NCBI RefSeq assembly: GCF_000828085.3
Contig: NZ_JXCA02000024.1
Location: 237,762 to 277,242 of the forward strand
Source: Scytonema tolypothrichoides VB-61278
Lineage (GTDB): Bacteria > Cyanobacteriota > Cyanobacteriia > Cyanobacteriales > Nostocaceae
Length of the DNA stretch: 39,481 nucleotides
Direction: 5' to 3'
Shown piece after piece: positions 25,485 through 33,238 of this stretch (its first letter is position 1; the number at the start of each line of letters is the position of its first letter). The position numbers and the translations under genes were made by a program. The notes beneath the pieces are model-generated. The model did not search any database, was not told the origin of the DNA, and saw only the letters and a program-made list of their open reading frames with translations.

Positions 25485-27797
25485 TTACTGTTCCCTGTTC
25501 CCTGTTCCCTGTTCCCTGTTCCCTATTCTCAAGACAGGAGTTAAATGTTCAGCAATCCCATCCAATTGAATAACATTACATCCCAACTTATAAGCAAACT
25601 CAACAGATTCCCCTGCACATAGCGCATTGTAAAAGCCTGTTGCAAATTTAATTGCAGCTTTATCGCCAATCGCTTTGTTCATACCAATCACATAGGGGAT
25701 GTGAGTGGCGATCGCACTCGCTTGAACTTCCGAGTAACAAGCGTTGAGGACAACACACTCAATGTCACTGGCAAACAACTTGAACAGTTCAGCCAGTGCA
25801 ACGGTATCTACTAACCGCACGTTCCCGGCTTCATCTTCTAGTACTAAACCATCATCTCCTGAACCGTGACCGCTAAAGTGAACGAGTTGCGGTTTAAAAT
25901 CGAGTAGTGCTTGGTAAACATCTTGAGTACGCACAGCCCACCGTTGTTCTAGATTAAACTGTTCACGTTTTTTAGCTTGTCGTAATCCCGCGTCAATTTC
26001 TCGAATTTCTTCGTTTAACCGTAAAGACGATGTGTTTTTTGGGTTAGATGCCAGAACCAGGATTGTTTTAACAGGGGTGTTAGTTTTTGGGGTAGAATCA
26101 GTTGAGGAGTGGTCACTGAACGTAGTGTTTCCTTGGTTCTGATAAGTTTGAGCATAAAAACTGGGGCGTTGCAGTGCCGTTTCTACCATATTTTCTAAAC
26201 TATGAATTCTGCTATCTTTTTCTGCTAACAATAATTTAATATCTCGTTCTGGTAAGCTTTTGATTTGATTATAAGTTTCAAAATATTCAGCACTGAGTTC
26301 CGACTTATTCGCTGTAGGTGCAGTTTTTGCTCTGATTAAAAACTTATCTTCACCTCGCACCTCCATCCCCACAATTCGCAGTTCTGCCTCTGGATGTTTC
26401 TCCGCTAACTCTTTGAATGAAATCGCAATAGCTCGCGGATCAACACCTTGGTTATGATAAAGGTCGAGGGTGTCAACAATGGGTTTGATAAAATCACCAA
26501 ATTCCCCATCTCCAAAAACCTCTTCTCTGTTATCCGGTTTACGCAGAGGATCAGGATCTTCTTTTGTGGGCTGTCGCATATAAACGTATTCGCACCGCAC
26601 TCCATCAAATTTTGTATCGCTGGTAATCCCCCAATCTTTGATGTATGCACCAGTAAGAGTCGCGCCTGTAAAATCAGTTCCGTCTAACTGTGCTTGTATT
26701 AACTTTGCTCTGGATAAATCCGCATCTTGTAAATTAGCTTTGCTCAAGTCTGTGCCAATAAAGCTGGCATCTACTAAGTTTACTCCTGTAAAGTTGACCC
26801 CTCGCAGGTCGTCACGGTCAAAAATCTTATCTTTTCCAAATCCAGTAACAAGTACCATCAGCACCTGTACTTTCTGAAGGTAAGTTCTCCCAGGACGAGC
26901 AAATTCAAGTTTTTTAGTTTTGCGGAAACACGTACGAGTCAAATTAGCTTTTCTAAAATCTGTACTTTTGAGCGTCGCTGCTGTCAAGTTAGCATCAGTT
27001 AAGTCGGCTTTGCGAAAACTTGTACCGCCAAAAGCGGCAAAAGCAACAGCGATGTTCCGAATCAAAACCTGCTTTTCATCTCCCTTGATTGCTCGCCAAC
27101 CAATATAGATGTTAAGTAACGTTACCGCTACGGCGAAGGCTCCGGCTACGGCTCCGGCTACGGCTACGGGGAAGGCTACGGCTACGCCTAGGGCGAAGGC
27201 TACGGCTCCGGCGAAGGCTACGGCTCCGGCTACGGTTCCGGCTACGGCTCCGGCGAAGGCTACGGCTCCGGCTACGCCTAGGGCGAAGGCTACGGCTCCG
27301 GCGAAGGCTACGGCTACGGCTCCGGCGAAGGCTACGGCTCCGGCGAAGGCTACGGCTACGGCTCCGGCTACGACTCCGGCGAAGGCTACGGCTCCGGCTC
27401 CGGCTACGGCTACGGCGAAGCCCGCTTGTATTCCTTGGCGAATTGTGACGATAAAGAATATAACAATTAAAATTATAGCACCCCAGCCCGCGATTTGATA
27501 ACTTATTTGCTGTAAATGGTTCTTACTTAAGCCAAATAGTAGGAGCACCACATAAGCGCCAGCAAAACTTGATAAAAATCCTGATATTCCCGACAGCAAC
27601 CACGAAACAACAACCAGGAAAATAGCCCAACGGTTTTGCAGTCCCGCTTTGGCATGACTGAAGTTAGCACCTGTGAGGTTGGCACCGCTAAAATCAGCGC
27701 TTCGGATATCTGCACCGCTAAAGTTCGCCCCCTCAAGGTTTTGATTTTTAAACGATCGCCCTCTAAGATTTTGCCCTGAGAAATCTTGTGATGGCAT
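25485..27797 (-). CDS. Membrane protein with pentapeptide repeats and a C-terminal CHAT (caspase-like) protease domain
   Basis: 770 residues. Order: pentapeptide repeats (~5-50), membrane helices (~57-120), a 100-residue Ala/Val/Gly/Phe segment (126-225) encoded by hexanucleotide repeats, a second run of pentapeptide repeats (~255-385), an effector-associated-type linker (~430-590), and a CHAT domain (PF12770, ~593-755). The catalytic dyad is present: H644 in VHFSGHGSGDDG and C687 in VVLNACYSE. CHAT proteases are relatives of caspase and separase and include bacterial cell-death and defence proteases such as Craspase/TPR-CHAT; cyanobacterial pentapeptide-CHAT proteins have no proven role. The last 12 residues come from a heptamer repeat. 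Start ATG is at 27795-27797. Confidence 0.9.
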   Translation of the reverse strand: MPSQDFSGQNLRGRSFKNQNLEGANFSGADIRSADFSGANLTGANFSHAKAGLQNRWAIFLVVVSWLLSGISGFLSSFAGAYVVLLLFGLSKNHLQQISYQIAGWGAIILIVIFFIVTIRQGIQAGFAVAVAGAGAVAFAGVVAGAVAVAFAGAVAFAGAVAVAFAGAVAFALGVAGAVAFAGAVAGTVAGAVAFAGAVAFALGVAVAFPVAVAGAVAGAFAVAVTLLNIYIGWRAIKGDEKQVLIRNIAVAFAAFGGTSFRKADLTDANLTAATLKSTDFRKANLTRTCFRKTKKLEFARPGRTYLQKVQVLMVLVTGFGKDKIFDRDDLRGVNFTGVNLVDASFIGTDLSKANLQDADLSRAKLIQAQLDGTDFTGATLTGAYIKDWGITSDTKFDGVRCEYVYMRQPTKEDPDPLRKPDNREEVFGDGEFGDFIKPIVDTLDLYHNQGVDPRAIAISFKELAEKHPEAELRIVGMEVRGEDKFLIRAKTAPTANKSELSAEYFETYNQIKSLPERDIKLLLAEKDSRIHSLENMVETALQRPSFYAQTYQNQGNTTFSDHSSTDSTPKTNTPVKTILVLASNPKNTSSLRLNEEIREIDAGLRQAKKREQFNLEQRWAVRTQDVYQALLDFKPQLVHFSGHGSGDDGLVLEDEAGNVRLVDTVALAELFKLFASDIECVVLNACYSEVQASAIATHIPYVIGMNKAIGDKAAIKFATGFYNALCAGESVEFAYKLGCNVIQLDGIAEHLTPVLRIGNREQGTGNREQ
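25488..25525. repeat. TTCCCTG heptamer tandem repeat inside the CHAT gene 3' end
   Basis: About five heptamers of CTGTTCC phase. Read on the minus strand, they encode the last residues [12 protein letters not shown] of the CHAT protein and lead into its stop codon. Confidence 0.9.
27123..27422 (-). repeat. Hexanucleotide repeat encoding the hydrophobic segment of the CHAT protein
   Basis: Some 50 hexamers, nearly all GCC followed by GTA, GGA or TTC on the minus strand, encode Ala-Val, Ala-Gly and Ala-Phe pairs (residues 126-225). The order of units is irregular, with a few variants (GCCCTAGGC giving ALG, one Thr, one Pro). Confidence 0.95.
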
Positions 27798-27932
27798 AAA
27801 TCACGCATTGATAAAGTGCTGTTATGATGTCATACAAATCCCGCACTTTATTTTCCGGGTTTCAGATAAGAATACAATCTTTTTCTGGTGTTGCACAAAG
27901 AGGGGATGAAGTACGAATCGCCAAGACGAGTG

Positions 27933-27962
27933 TGTAGAGACGTTGCATGCAACGTCTCTACA
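27933..27962. repeat. Perfect 30-base palindrome
   Basis: TGTAGAGACGTTGCA joined directly to its reverse complement TGCAACGTCTCTACA. A copy with two changed central bases lies at 17969-17998. The 240-base stretch between the CHAT start and the RHH stop holds otherwise only AT-rich sequence and a GCGATCGC-containing patch. Confidence 0.9.
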
Positions 27963-28033
27963 GTTGATTGCCAAGCGCGTTAAGCTAGCTGCGCCTCCGG
28001 CGATCGCCTCACCAAAAGCTTGGGTCTGAAGCC

Positions 28034-28050
28034 TCGCCCTAGAAGGGCGA
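28034..28050. other. Hairpin at the left end of the TnpB element
   Basis: TCGCCCT / AGGGCGA, a 7-bp stem with loop AGA, contains the stop codon of the RHH gene. It is followed on + by CTTTTTATTT. A matching structure (29656-29676) contains the TnpB stop at the other end. The arrangement resembles subterminal hairpins of IS200/IS605-type elements. Confidence 0.5.
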
Positions 28051-28182
28051 CTTTTTATTTATTCTCAGTTTCCTGATCAACTCCCTAAGTACGTCAGATT
28101 TTGTTCTTCCTACTGCTTGGCAATATTCTTCTAGATGTGCCAATTCCTCTTCTGTCAGTCGAAAAAATACACTTTTATTCAT
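28039..28182 (-). CDS. Small ribbon-helix-helix protein divergent from tnpB
   Basis: 47 residues: MNKSVFFRLTEEELAHLEEY, then CQAVGRTKSDVLRELIRKLR and INKKSPF. The short N-terminal beta-strand (SVFFRLT) followed by two helices (EELAHLEEYCQAVG and TKSDVLRELIRKL) is the MetJ/Arc/CopG fold of DNA-binding dimers. Such genes commonly lie head-to-head with cyanobacterial IS1341-type tnpB, and may repress it; that role is inference. The start region overlaps the beginning of the artefactual duplication at 28172. Confidence 0.75.
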   Translation of the reverse strand: MNKSVFFRLTEEELAHLEEYCQAVGRTKSDVLRELIRKLRINKKSPF

Positions 28183-28525
28183 GGCATTTGTATATCTATA
28201 TGATATACAATAATAGCAGAGTCAAAGGAAAGATTAGTGAAAGCCAGATATCAGTATCGTTTTTACCCAACAACACAACAACAACAGAATTTAGCTCGGT
28301 TGTTTGGTTGTGTTCGTGTGGTATGGAACCTGTCTCTTATACACATCTAGATGTGTATAAGAGACAGCTTTTATTCATGGCATTTGTATATCTATATGAT
28401 ATACAATAATAGCAGAGTCAAAGGAAAGATTAGTGAAAGCCAGATATCAGTATCGTTTTTACCCAACAACACAACAACAACAGAATTTAGCTCGGTTGTT
28501 TGGTTGTGTTCGTGTGGTATGGAAC
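28172..28525. other. Artefactual duplication around two Tn5/Nextera mosaic ends
   Basis: Positions 28330-28348 read CTGTCTCTTATACACATCT, the 19-base Tn5 mosaic end used in Nextera libraries, followed at 28349-28367 by its exact reverse complement. On both sides lies the same 158-base sequence (28172-28329 and 28368-28525), spanning the RHH/tnpB promoter region and the first tnpB codons. This is a chimeric read or assembly error, not a natural insertion. Removing 196 bases restores one copy. Translating across the junction gives the well-known contaminant peptide SYTHLDVYKRQ. Confidence 0.97.
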
Positions 28526-29677
28526 GATGCACTGGCTATCTGCAAGCAATCTGAAAAGCTGCCAAAGAATAGCGAATTGCAAAAGCTTGTAATTACGCGA
28601 GCCAAAAAGACTGTTGAGCGGGAATGGTTGTCAGATGTCTCTACCACTCCATTACAGCAGTCTGTTGCTGATTTAGGTATTGCCTATAAAAACTTTTTTG
28701 ATTCAATTAAAGGTAAACGCAAAGGTGGTAAAGTAGGCACTCCAAGATTTAAAAAGAAAACAAGTAAACAGTCTGCAAGGTTTACGCTCAATAGTTTCTC
28801 AATGAAAGGTGAGGAGGTATATTTAGCTAAAATTGGTAATGTAAAACCAATTTGGTCTAGGAAATTACCTTCTGTACCTACTTCAGTCACAGTAATGAAG
28901 GACTGTGCTAATCGCTATTTTCTTAGTTTTGTTGTAGAGATAGAACCTACTCAAATTGATGCCCTTACGGGTTCGCCAGTCACCTGCGGAGGGAAACCCT
29001 CCCGCAGTGCTGGACTCACTAAAAACCAAAGTATCGGTATTGACCTAGGACTTAAGACTTTTGCAGTGATGAGTAATGGGGAAAAAGCAACAAGCCCTAA
29101 TTATTCCAAGAAAGACCGCAAAATCCGCAAACTACAACGTAAGCTAGCAAGACAGCAATCGTGTTCTAAACGTCGTGAAGTCACTCGCTTAAGGATTGCC
29201 AAACAACACAGCAAAAAAGCGGACACTCGCAAAGATTTCCTGCACAAGTTATCAACCAAGGTGGTGCGCGAAAACCAAACTATTGTTTTGGAAGATTTGA
29301 ACGTGTCAGGGATGGTCAAAAATCGTAAGCTAGCAAGAGCTATCAGCTTGCAAGGATGGCGAGAATTTCGGGTACTGTGTGAGGCTAAGTCTGAAAAACT
29401 TAATCGGGAATTTAGAGTAATTAACAGATGGGAACCTACCAGCCAGACTTGCTCTTGCTGCGGGTTCCGATGGGGCAAAGTTGATCTTTCTGTCCGTTCA
29501 GTGCTGTGTTTAAACTGTGGCACTGCACACGACAGAGACGAGAATGCATCTAAAAATATAGAAATGGTCGGGATGGGGCATCGCCACGACCTTAAACGGA
29601 CAGGGAGCGACTGTAAGACCATTTCGGTGGCGCGTTGCCGTGAACTGTCAAGAATCACCGACCCTTTAGGGCGGTGA
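28433..29677 (+). CDS. tnpB: TnpB RNA-guided nuclease of an IS200/IS605 (IS1341-type) element
   Basis: 414 residues from GTG 28433, with AAGGAAAG upstream. N-terminal domain MKARYQYRFYPTTQQQQNLA; RuvC motifs D204 (GIDLGLKTFAV), E287 (IVLEDLNVSGM) and D369 (HDRDENASKNI); zinc-ribbon cysteines C340, C343, C359 and C362. All catalytic residues are intact, so it may be an active RNA-guided nuclease. No tnpA transposase is present; only a divergent RHH gene accompanies it. Residues ~177-196 (DALTGSPVTCGGKPSRSAGL) just before RuvC-I are encoded by an inserted palindromic repeat. A false 5' copy of the first 33 codons starts at 28237 because of the duplication artefact. Confidence 0.93.
   Translation: MKARYQYRFYPTTQQQQNLARLFGCVRVVWNDALAICKQSEKLPKNSELQKLVITRAKKTVEREWLSDVSTTPLQQSVADLGIAYKNFFDSIKGKRKGGKVGTPRFKKKTSKQSARFTLNSFSMKGEEVYLAKIGNVKPIWSRKLPSVPTSVTVMKDCANRYFLSFVVEIEPTQIDALTGSPVTCGGKPSRSAGLTKNQSIGIDLGLKTFAVMSNGEKATSPNYSKKDRKIRKLQRKLARQQSCSKRREVTRLRIAKQHSKKADTRKDFLHKLSTKVVRENQTIVLEDLNVSGMVKNRKLARAISLQGWREFRVLCEAKSEKLNREFRVINRWEPTSQTCSCCGFRWGKVDLSVRSVLCLNCGTAHDRDENASKNIEMVGMGHRHDLKRTGSDCKTISVARCRELSRITDPLGR
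28962..29020 (+). repeat. Palindromic repeat inserted in frame in tnpB
   Basis: A GC-rich hairpin (CTGCGGAGGG, loop AAA, CCCTCCCGCAG at 28984-29007) with flanks CGCCAGT / GTGCTGG interrupts tnpB ahead of RuvC-I. It keeps the reading frame and adds about 20 residues. Similar GGTTCCCTCC and GAGCCACTGCGGTGCGG modules occur at 34190-34330. Confidence 0.7.
29656..29676 (+). other. Right-end hairpin of the TnpB element
   Basis: CACCG-A-CCCT / AGGG-CGGTG with a TT loop and a bulged A. It covers the last codons and most of the stop of tnpB. In IS200/IS605 elements, the guide (omega/re) RNA is made from this 3' region, with the guide lying just beyond the element's right end; that is expected around 29677-29710 but not proven here. 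Confidence 0.5.
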
Positions 29678-29746
29678 GTATGTCAAAACTAAATTTGTGA
29701 CAAAATAGTTTTGTTGTCCTACAGCCAATGCAATCGGCTACGACCT

Positions 29747-30316
29747 ATGATTTCTACCATCAAGCGCCGCTACACTTTGGATGAATATCGCGCGCTCGAA
29801 GAAAAAATGGAAGGACGCAGCGAATATCGAGATGGAGAAATCGTACCCATGCCCGGAGGAACGCTTAAACACAGCCGCATTAGTGGTAACATTTTTGCCT
29901 TTCTCAAGTTTCTACTGCGGGATACTCAATTCGAGCCAATTAACAGCGACTTGCGGCTGTGGATTCCTGAACATCGACGCGGAGTATATCCAGACGTGAT
30001 GATTTTTGATGGTGAACCGCAACTGAACGATGAGCGCTTAGATGAAGTTTTGAATCCGACTTTGATTGTTGAAGTACTATCTCCTTCCACCGCAGATTAC
30101 GACCGACAAAACAAATTTCGGATATATCGATCAATTCCTAGTTTTAGGGAATATTTATTAGTCGAACAGGATGAACCCTTTGTCGAACGCTATAGCAAGC
30201 AAACTCAAGGTTGGTTGCTCAGTGAATTTAACGACTTAGAGCGATCTATTTCCCTAGAGTCAGTTGGGATGGAATTGCCAATCGCAGAAATTTATCGTGG
30301 CGTTGTTTTTGAGTAA
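29747..30316 (+). CDS. Uma2-family (DUF820) putative endonuclease-fold protein
   Basis: 189 residues from ATG 29747 (MISTIKRRYTLDEYRALEEK); an upstream in-frame TTG start is poor. Motifs: IVPMPGGTLKHSRISGNI, YPDVMIFDGEP and NPTLIVEVLSPSTADYDRQN with KFRIYRSIPSFREYLLV. The PD...ExLS pattern fits the PD-(D/E)xK fold. Only about 70 bases separate it from the TnpB element, so the element may have inserted beside it. Confidence 0.92.
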   Translation: MISTIKRRYTLDEYRALEEKMEGRSEYRDGEIVPMPGGTLKHSRISGNIFAFLKFLLRDTQFEPINSDLRLWIPEHRRGVYPDVMIFDGEPQLNDERLDEVLNPTLIVEVLSPSTADYDRQNKFRIYRSIPSFREYLLVEQDEPFVERYSKQTQGWLLSEFNDLERSISLESVGMELPIAEIYRGVVFE

Positions 30317-30410
30317 AATGCAGGGATCGAGGTTTCGCGTTTTGAGTGCGTAAGTCCTGAGCGCCCAACGGGCGCGACTACACGCCCCCAACGAATGAAA
30401 GAAACACCAT

Positions 30411-30446
30411 TTCCCTGTTCCCTGTTCCCTGTTCCCTGTTCCCTGT
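30411..30446. repeat. TTCCCTG heptamer tandem repeat upstream of mnmE
   Basis: Five successive TTCCCTG units lie between the Uma2 gene and mnmE. A GC-rich inverted segment (GCGCCCAACGGGCGC, 30361-30375) precedes them. Confidence 0.9.
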
Positions 30447-30507
30447 GTTTCTTCAAAGAATCTCTACAATCGAGAAAGAATTGAATGTCTTGGTAAAAAG
30501 GGCGCAA

Positions 30508-31890
30508 ATGTCAGAAATTTTTGCTACTACTGGAACCATTGCCGCGATCGCCACTGCTGTTGTTCCCCAGCAGGGTAGTGTTGGGATTGTCCGCGTTTCT
30601 GGTTCACAAGCAATCCACATCGCCCAAATTCTTTTCTGTGCACCAGGGCATCAAGTTTGGGAAAGTCACCGCATTCTTTATGGTTACATCCGCCATCCCC
30701 AAACACAGCAATTGGTGGATGAAGCACTTTTGCTGATTATGAAAGCACCCCGTTCTTACACGCGTGAAGATGTGGTGGAGTTCCAGTGTCACGGAGGAAT
30801 TATGGTGGTGCAAGAAGTTTTGCAACTGTGTTTGGAACATGGGGCAAGACTCGCACAACCAGGAGAATTTACCTTGCGGGCGTTTTTGAATGGACGACTA
30901 GATTTAACTCAAGCAGAAAGTATTGCGGATTTGGTAGGAGCGCGATCGCCTCAAGCTGCACAAACAGCACTCGCTGGTTTACAAGGGAAATTAGCTTCTC
31001 CGATTCGTCAGCTACGGGCGATCGCCTTAGATATCTTGGCAGAAATTGAAGCCAGAATCGATTTTGAGGAAGACTTAGCTCCGCTGGATGATAAAGTCAT
31101 CATATCAGAAATTGAGAGAATCTCAGCAGAAATTTCCCAGATTCTTGCAACTGCGGATAAAGGAGAATTACTGCGGACAGGTTTAAAAGTGGCGATCGTT
31201 GGGCGTCCGAATGTCGGAAAATCGAGTTTGTTGAATGCTTGGAGTAGAAGCGATAGAGCCATTGTCACCGATTTGCCTGGGACAACCCGCGATGTTGTCG
31301 AATCGCAGTTAGTTGTCGGTGGAATTCCTGTGCAGGTATTGGATACGGCGGGAATTCGGGAAACACAAGACGAAGTAGAAAAGATTGGGGTTGAGCGATC
31401 GCGCCGTGCAGCTAGTGCAGCAGACTTGGTACTTTTGACCATTGACGCCACAGCAGGTTGGACAGCACTAGACCAAGAAATCTACTCTCAAGTGCAACAT
31501 CGTCCCTTAATTTTGGTGATTAATAAAATTGACTTAGCATCTCCAGAAAAGGTGCAATATCCAACAAGTATCAACTATATTGTCAAAACAGCAGCAGCTC
31601 AAAACCAAGGTATTGATGCTCTAGAAACTGCAATCTTAGAACAAGTCAAATCAGGCAAAGTCCAAGCCGCAGACTTAGATTTAGCAATTAACCAAAGACA
31701 AGCAGCCGCATTGATAAAAGCGAAAACATCCCTAGAACAAGTCCAGACGACAATTGCCCAGGAGTTACCTCTTGATTTCTGGACAATTGACTTGCGAGAT
31801 GCGATTCATGCTTTGGGGGAAATTACAGGTGAAGAAGTGACAGAATCTGTTCTCGACCGGATTTTTAGTAAGTTTTGTATTGGTAAGTAA
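30508..31890 (+). CDS. mnmE: tRNA uridine-5-carboxymethylaminomethyl modification GTPase MnmE
   Basis: 460 residues from ATG 30508 ([19 protein letters not shown]), the length and start of MnmE/TrmE; upstream in-frame codons pass through the repeat region. The N-terminal tetrahydrofolate-binding domain has [10 protein letters not shown] and the [16 protein letters not shown] motif. The G domain has [12 protein letters not shown] (G1), LPGTTRD (G2), DTAGIRE (G3) and NKID (G4). The C-terminus ends FCIGK, the conserved CxGK motif. With MnmG it modifies U34 of tRNAs. Its stop codon abuts a MITE-like element (31890-32001). Confidence 0.97.
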   Translation: MSEIFATTGTIAAIATAVVPQQGSVGIVRVSGSQAIHIAQILFCAPGHQVWESHRILYGYIRHPQTQQLVDEALLLIMKAPRSYTREDVVEFQCHGGIMVVQEVLQLCLEHGARLAQPGEFTLRAFLNGRLDLTQAESIADLVGARSPQAAQTALAGLQGKLASPIRQLRAIALDILAEIEARIDFEEDLAPLDDKVIISEIERISAEISQILATADKGELLRTGLKVAIVGRPNVGKSSLLNAWSRSDRAIVTDLPGTTRDVVESQLVVGGIPVQVLDTAGIRETQDEVEKIGVERSRRAASAADLVLLTIDATAGWTALDQEIYSQVQHRPLILVINKIDLASPEKVQYPTSINYIVKTAAAQNQGIDALETAILEQVKSGKVQAADLDLAINQRQAAALIKAKTSLEQVQTTIAQELPLDFWTIDLRDAIHALGEITGEEVTESVLDRIFSKFCIGK

Positions 31891-32001
31891 TATCAAGTTA
31901 AAGCTACCTCATCCACCCTTCGGGCACCCCTCTCCTTAATAAGGAGAGGGGATGGGGGTGAGGTTCTTTGTTTTTTAGAAGTGTTCATCCGAACTTGATA
32001 T
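31890..32001. mobile_element. MITE-like element with IS630-type ends next to the mnmE stop
   Basis: 112 bases with terminal inverted repeats ATATCAAGTT and AACTTGATAT. Inner inverted arms CCCCTCTCC / GGAGAGGGG and ACCTCATCCACCC / GGGGGTGAGGT give a long hairpin. The right end TCATCCGAACTTGATAT resembles the ends at 37002 and 38887. There is no coding capacity. The first base is the last A of the mnmE stop codon. Confidence 0.65.
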
Positions 32002-32072
32002 AACTCAAATCCTAGGAGTTGCGCGTATAAGGGCATACTAACTAAACCGTAACTCATTACTAAGGATTTGTC

Positions 32073-33131
32073 ATGTTTAATAAATTAAAACAACTCATCA
32101 CCAATCAGCAAAATGTGATGGAAACATTGCAGGATGAACCTTTCTATTTTCAGCCACAAGCAGTTGGCTATCACCCTAATAATGCTTACACTTTGGGACT
32201 AATTTCTTATTTGACTTATAGAGATGAAGCACAACTAAATCCAAACCTTCAAAAAGATATACCACGTTGGATTTCGGAATTTCATGTTGCAGCTGTTGTT
32301 GGCGAGCAAAAAAAACCAAACTGGTTTGACAGTGATACTTGGAGTTTAACAGATACCCAAGCAATCGTGCTAGAAAATCAAGAGGTAGTCATTATTGCTT
32401 TTCGGGGTAGTCAAGAAATCATAGATTGGCTAACAAATGCGCAGATTATACATTGCACTAAAGGACCAGGGGGTTACGGCGTACATTTTGGAATATATTA
32501 CGCTCTGATGTCAATTTGGGATAAAATAGAGCCTTACATTAAAAATAAAGGAGACAAAACTCTGTGGTTTACAGGGCATAGTTTAGGAGCTGGTTTAGCA
32601 GTCATGGCGACTGCTCATTGTCTGTTTGAACTCAACATTGTCCCTAATGGGTTATATAACTATGGACAACCTAAAGTTGGTAGTGAAGACTTTGTTGAAG
32701 CATTCAACAAGAAGTTTGTAAACCAGACGTTTCGTTTCGCTAATAATAATGATATTGTGCCTTTTCTTCCTCTGAGTCAGTCAGACCTTTCTGTGAAAGT
32801 CCCCAATTTAGTTAAATATTTACCCCGGTCTCAAAAGCTGAATGTAGTTAATGCCCCCACAATAATTGACTACTATCACGTTGGACATTTAAATTATTTT
32901 GATAAAGATGGTGTTCTTCATAACGAGGGTTTAGGTATTGCTGATAAATGGCTTGATAGGATAGCTGGACATTTAGATAGTTTGTTAAAAATAGCCCCGG
33001 GTTCTTTGACGACTGGAGGTCTCTTTGATCGCGCTGACCTTTTGGGCGATCATCTGATGAAGCAATATATTATCAATTTAAAAAAACATAGAGAGGAATG
33101 GGAAATGAACAAGAAGTCTGTCTGTAGTTAG
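32073..33131 (+). CDS. Class 3 lipase (alpha/beta hydrolase)
   Basis: 352 residues with the Lipase_3 (PF01764) core: VVIIAFRGSQEIIDWLTN (oxyanion region), the nucleophile S170 in LWFTGHSLGAGLAV, the acid D227 in ANNNDIVPFLP and a histidine at H269 or H272 in YYHVGHLNYF. YNYGQPKVGS is also typical. No signal peptide is seen, so it is probably intracellular or exported by an unknown route. Neighbours give no clue to its substrate. Codon use is AT-rich relative to mnmE. Confidence 0.92.
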   Translation: MFNKLKQLITNQQNVMETLQDEPFYFQPQAVGYHPNNAYTLGLISYLTYRDEAQLNPNLQKDIPRWISEFHVAAVVGEQKKPNWFDSDTWSLTDTQAIVLENQEVVIIAFRGSQEIIDWLTNAQIIHCTKGPGGYGVHFGIYYALMSIWDKIEPYIKNKGDKTLWFTGHSLGAGLAVMATAHCLFELNIVPNGLYNYGQPKVGSEDFVEAFNKKFVNQTFRFANNNDIVPFLPLSQSDLSVKVPNLVKYLPRSQKLNVVNAPTIIDYYHVGHLNYFDKDGVLHNEGLGIADKWLDRIAGHLDSLLKIAPGSLTTGGLFDRADLLGDHLMKQYIINLKKHREEWEMNKKSVCS

Positions 33132-33238
33132 TTACGTAATAACTCAAGTTGTGGGTTGGGGCTATCCTGTTATGACGAAGTTACCTAACCTTCATTATTC
33201 CTATATTAAGAATATTGATCTTTTATTCAATACAAGAA

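Noticed and set aside
25358-25525. CRISPR array
   Set aside because: The repeats are directly tandem heptamers and octamers with no spacers, and no cas gene is present in the window.
27109-27498. 129-codon plus-strand ORF rich in Ala, Thr and Lys
   Set aside because: It is the antisense shadow of the hexanucleotide repeat in the CHAT gene.
28101-28409. 102-codon ORF spanning the mosaic-end junction
   Set aside because: It exists only because of the library artefact; part of it is the adapter peptide SYTHLDVYKRQ.
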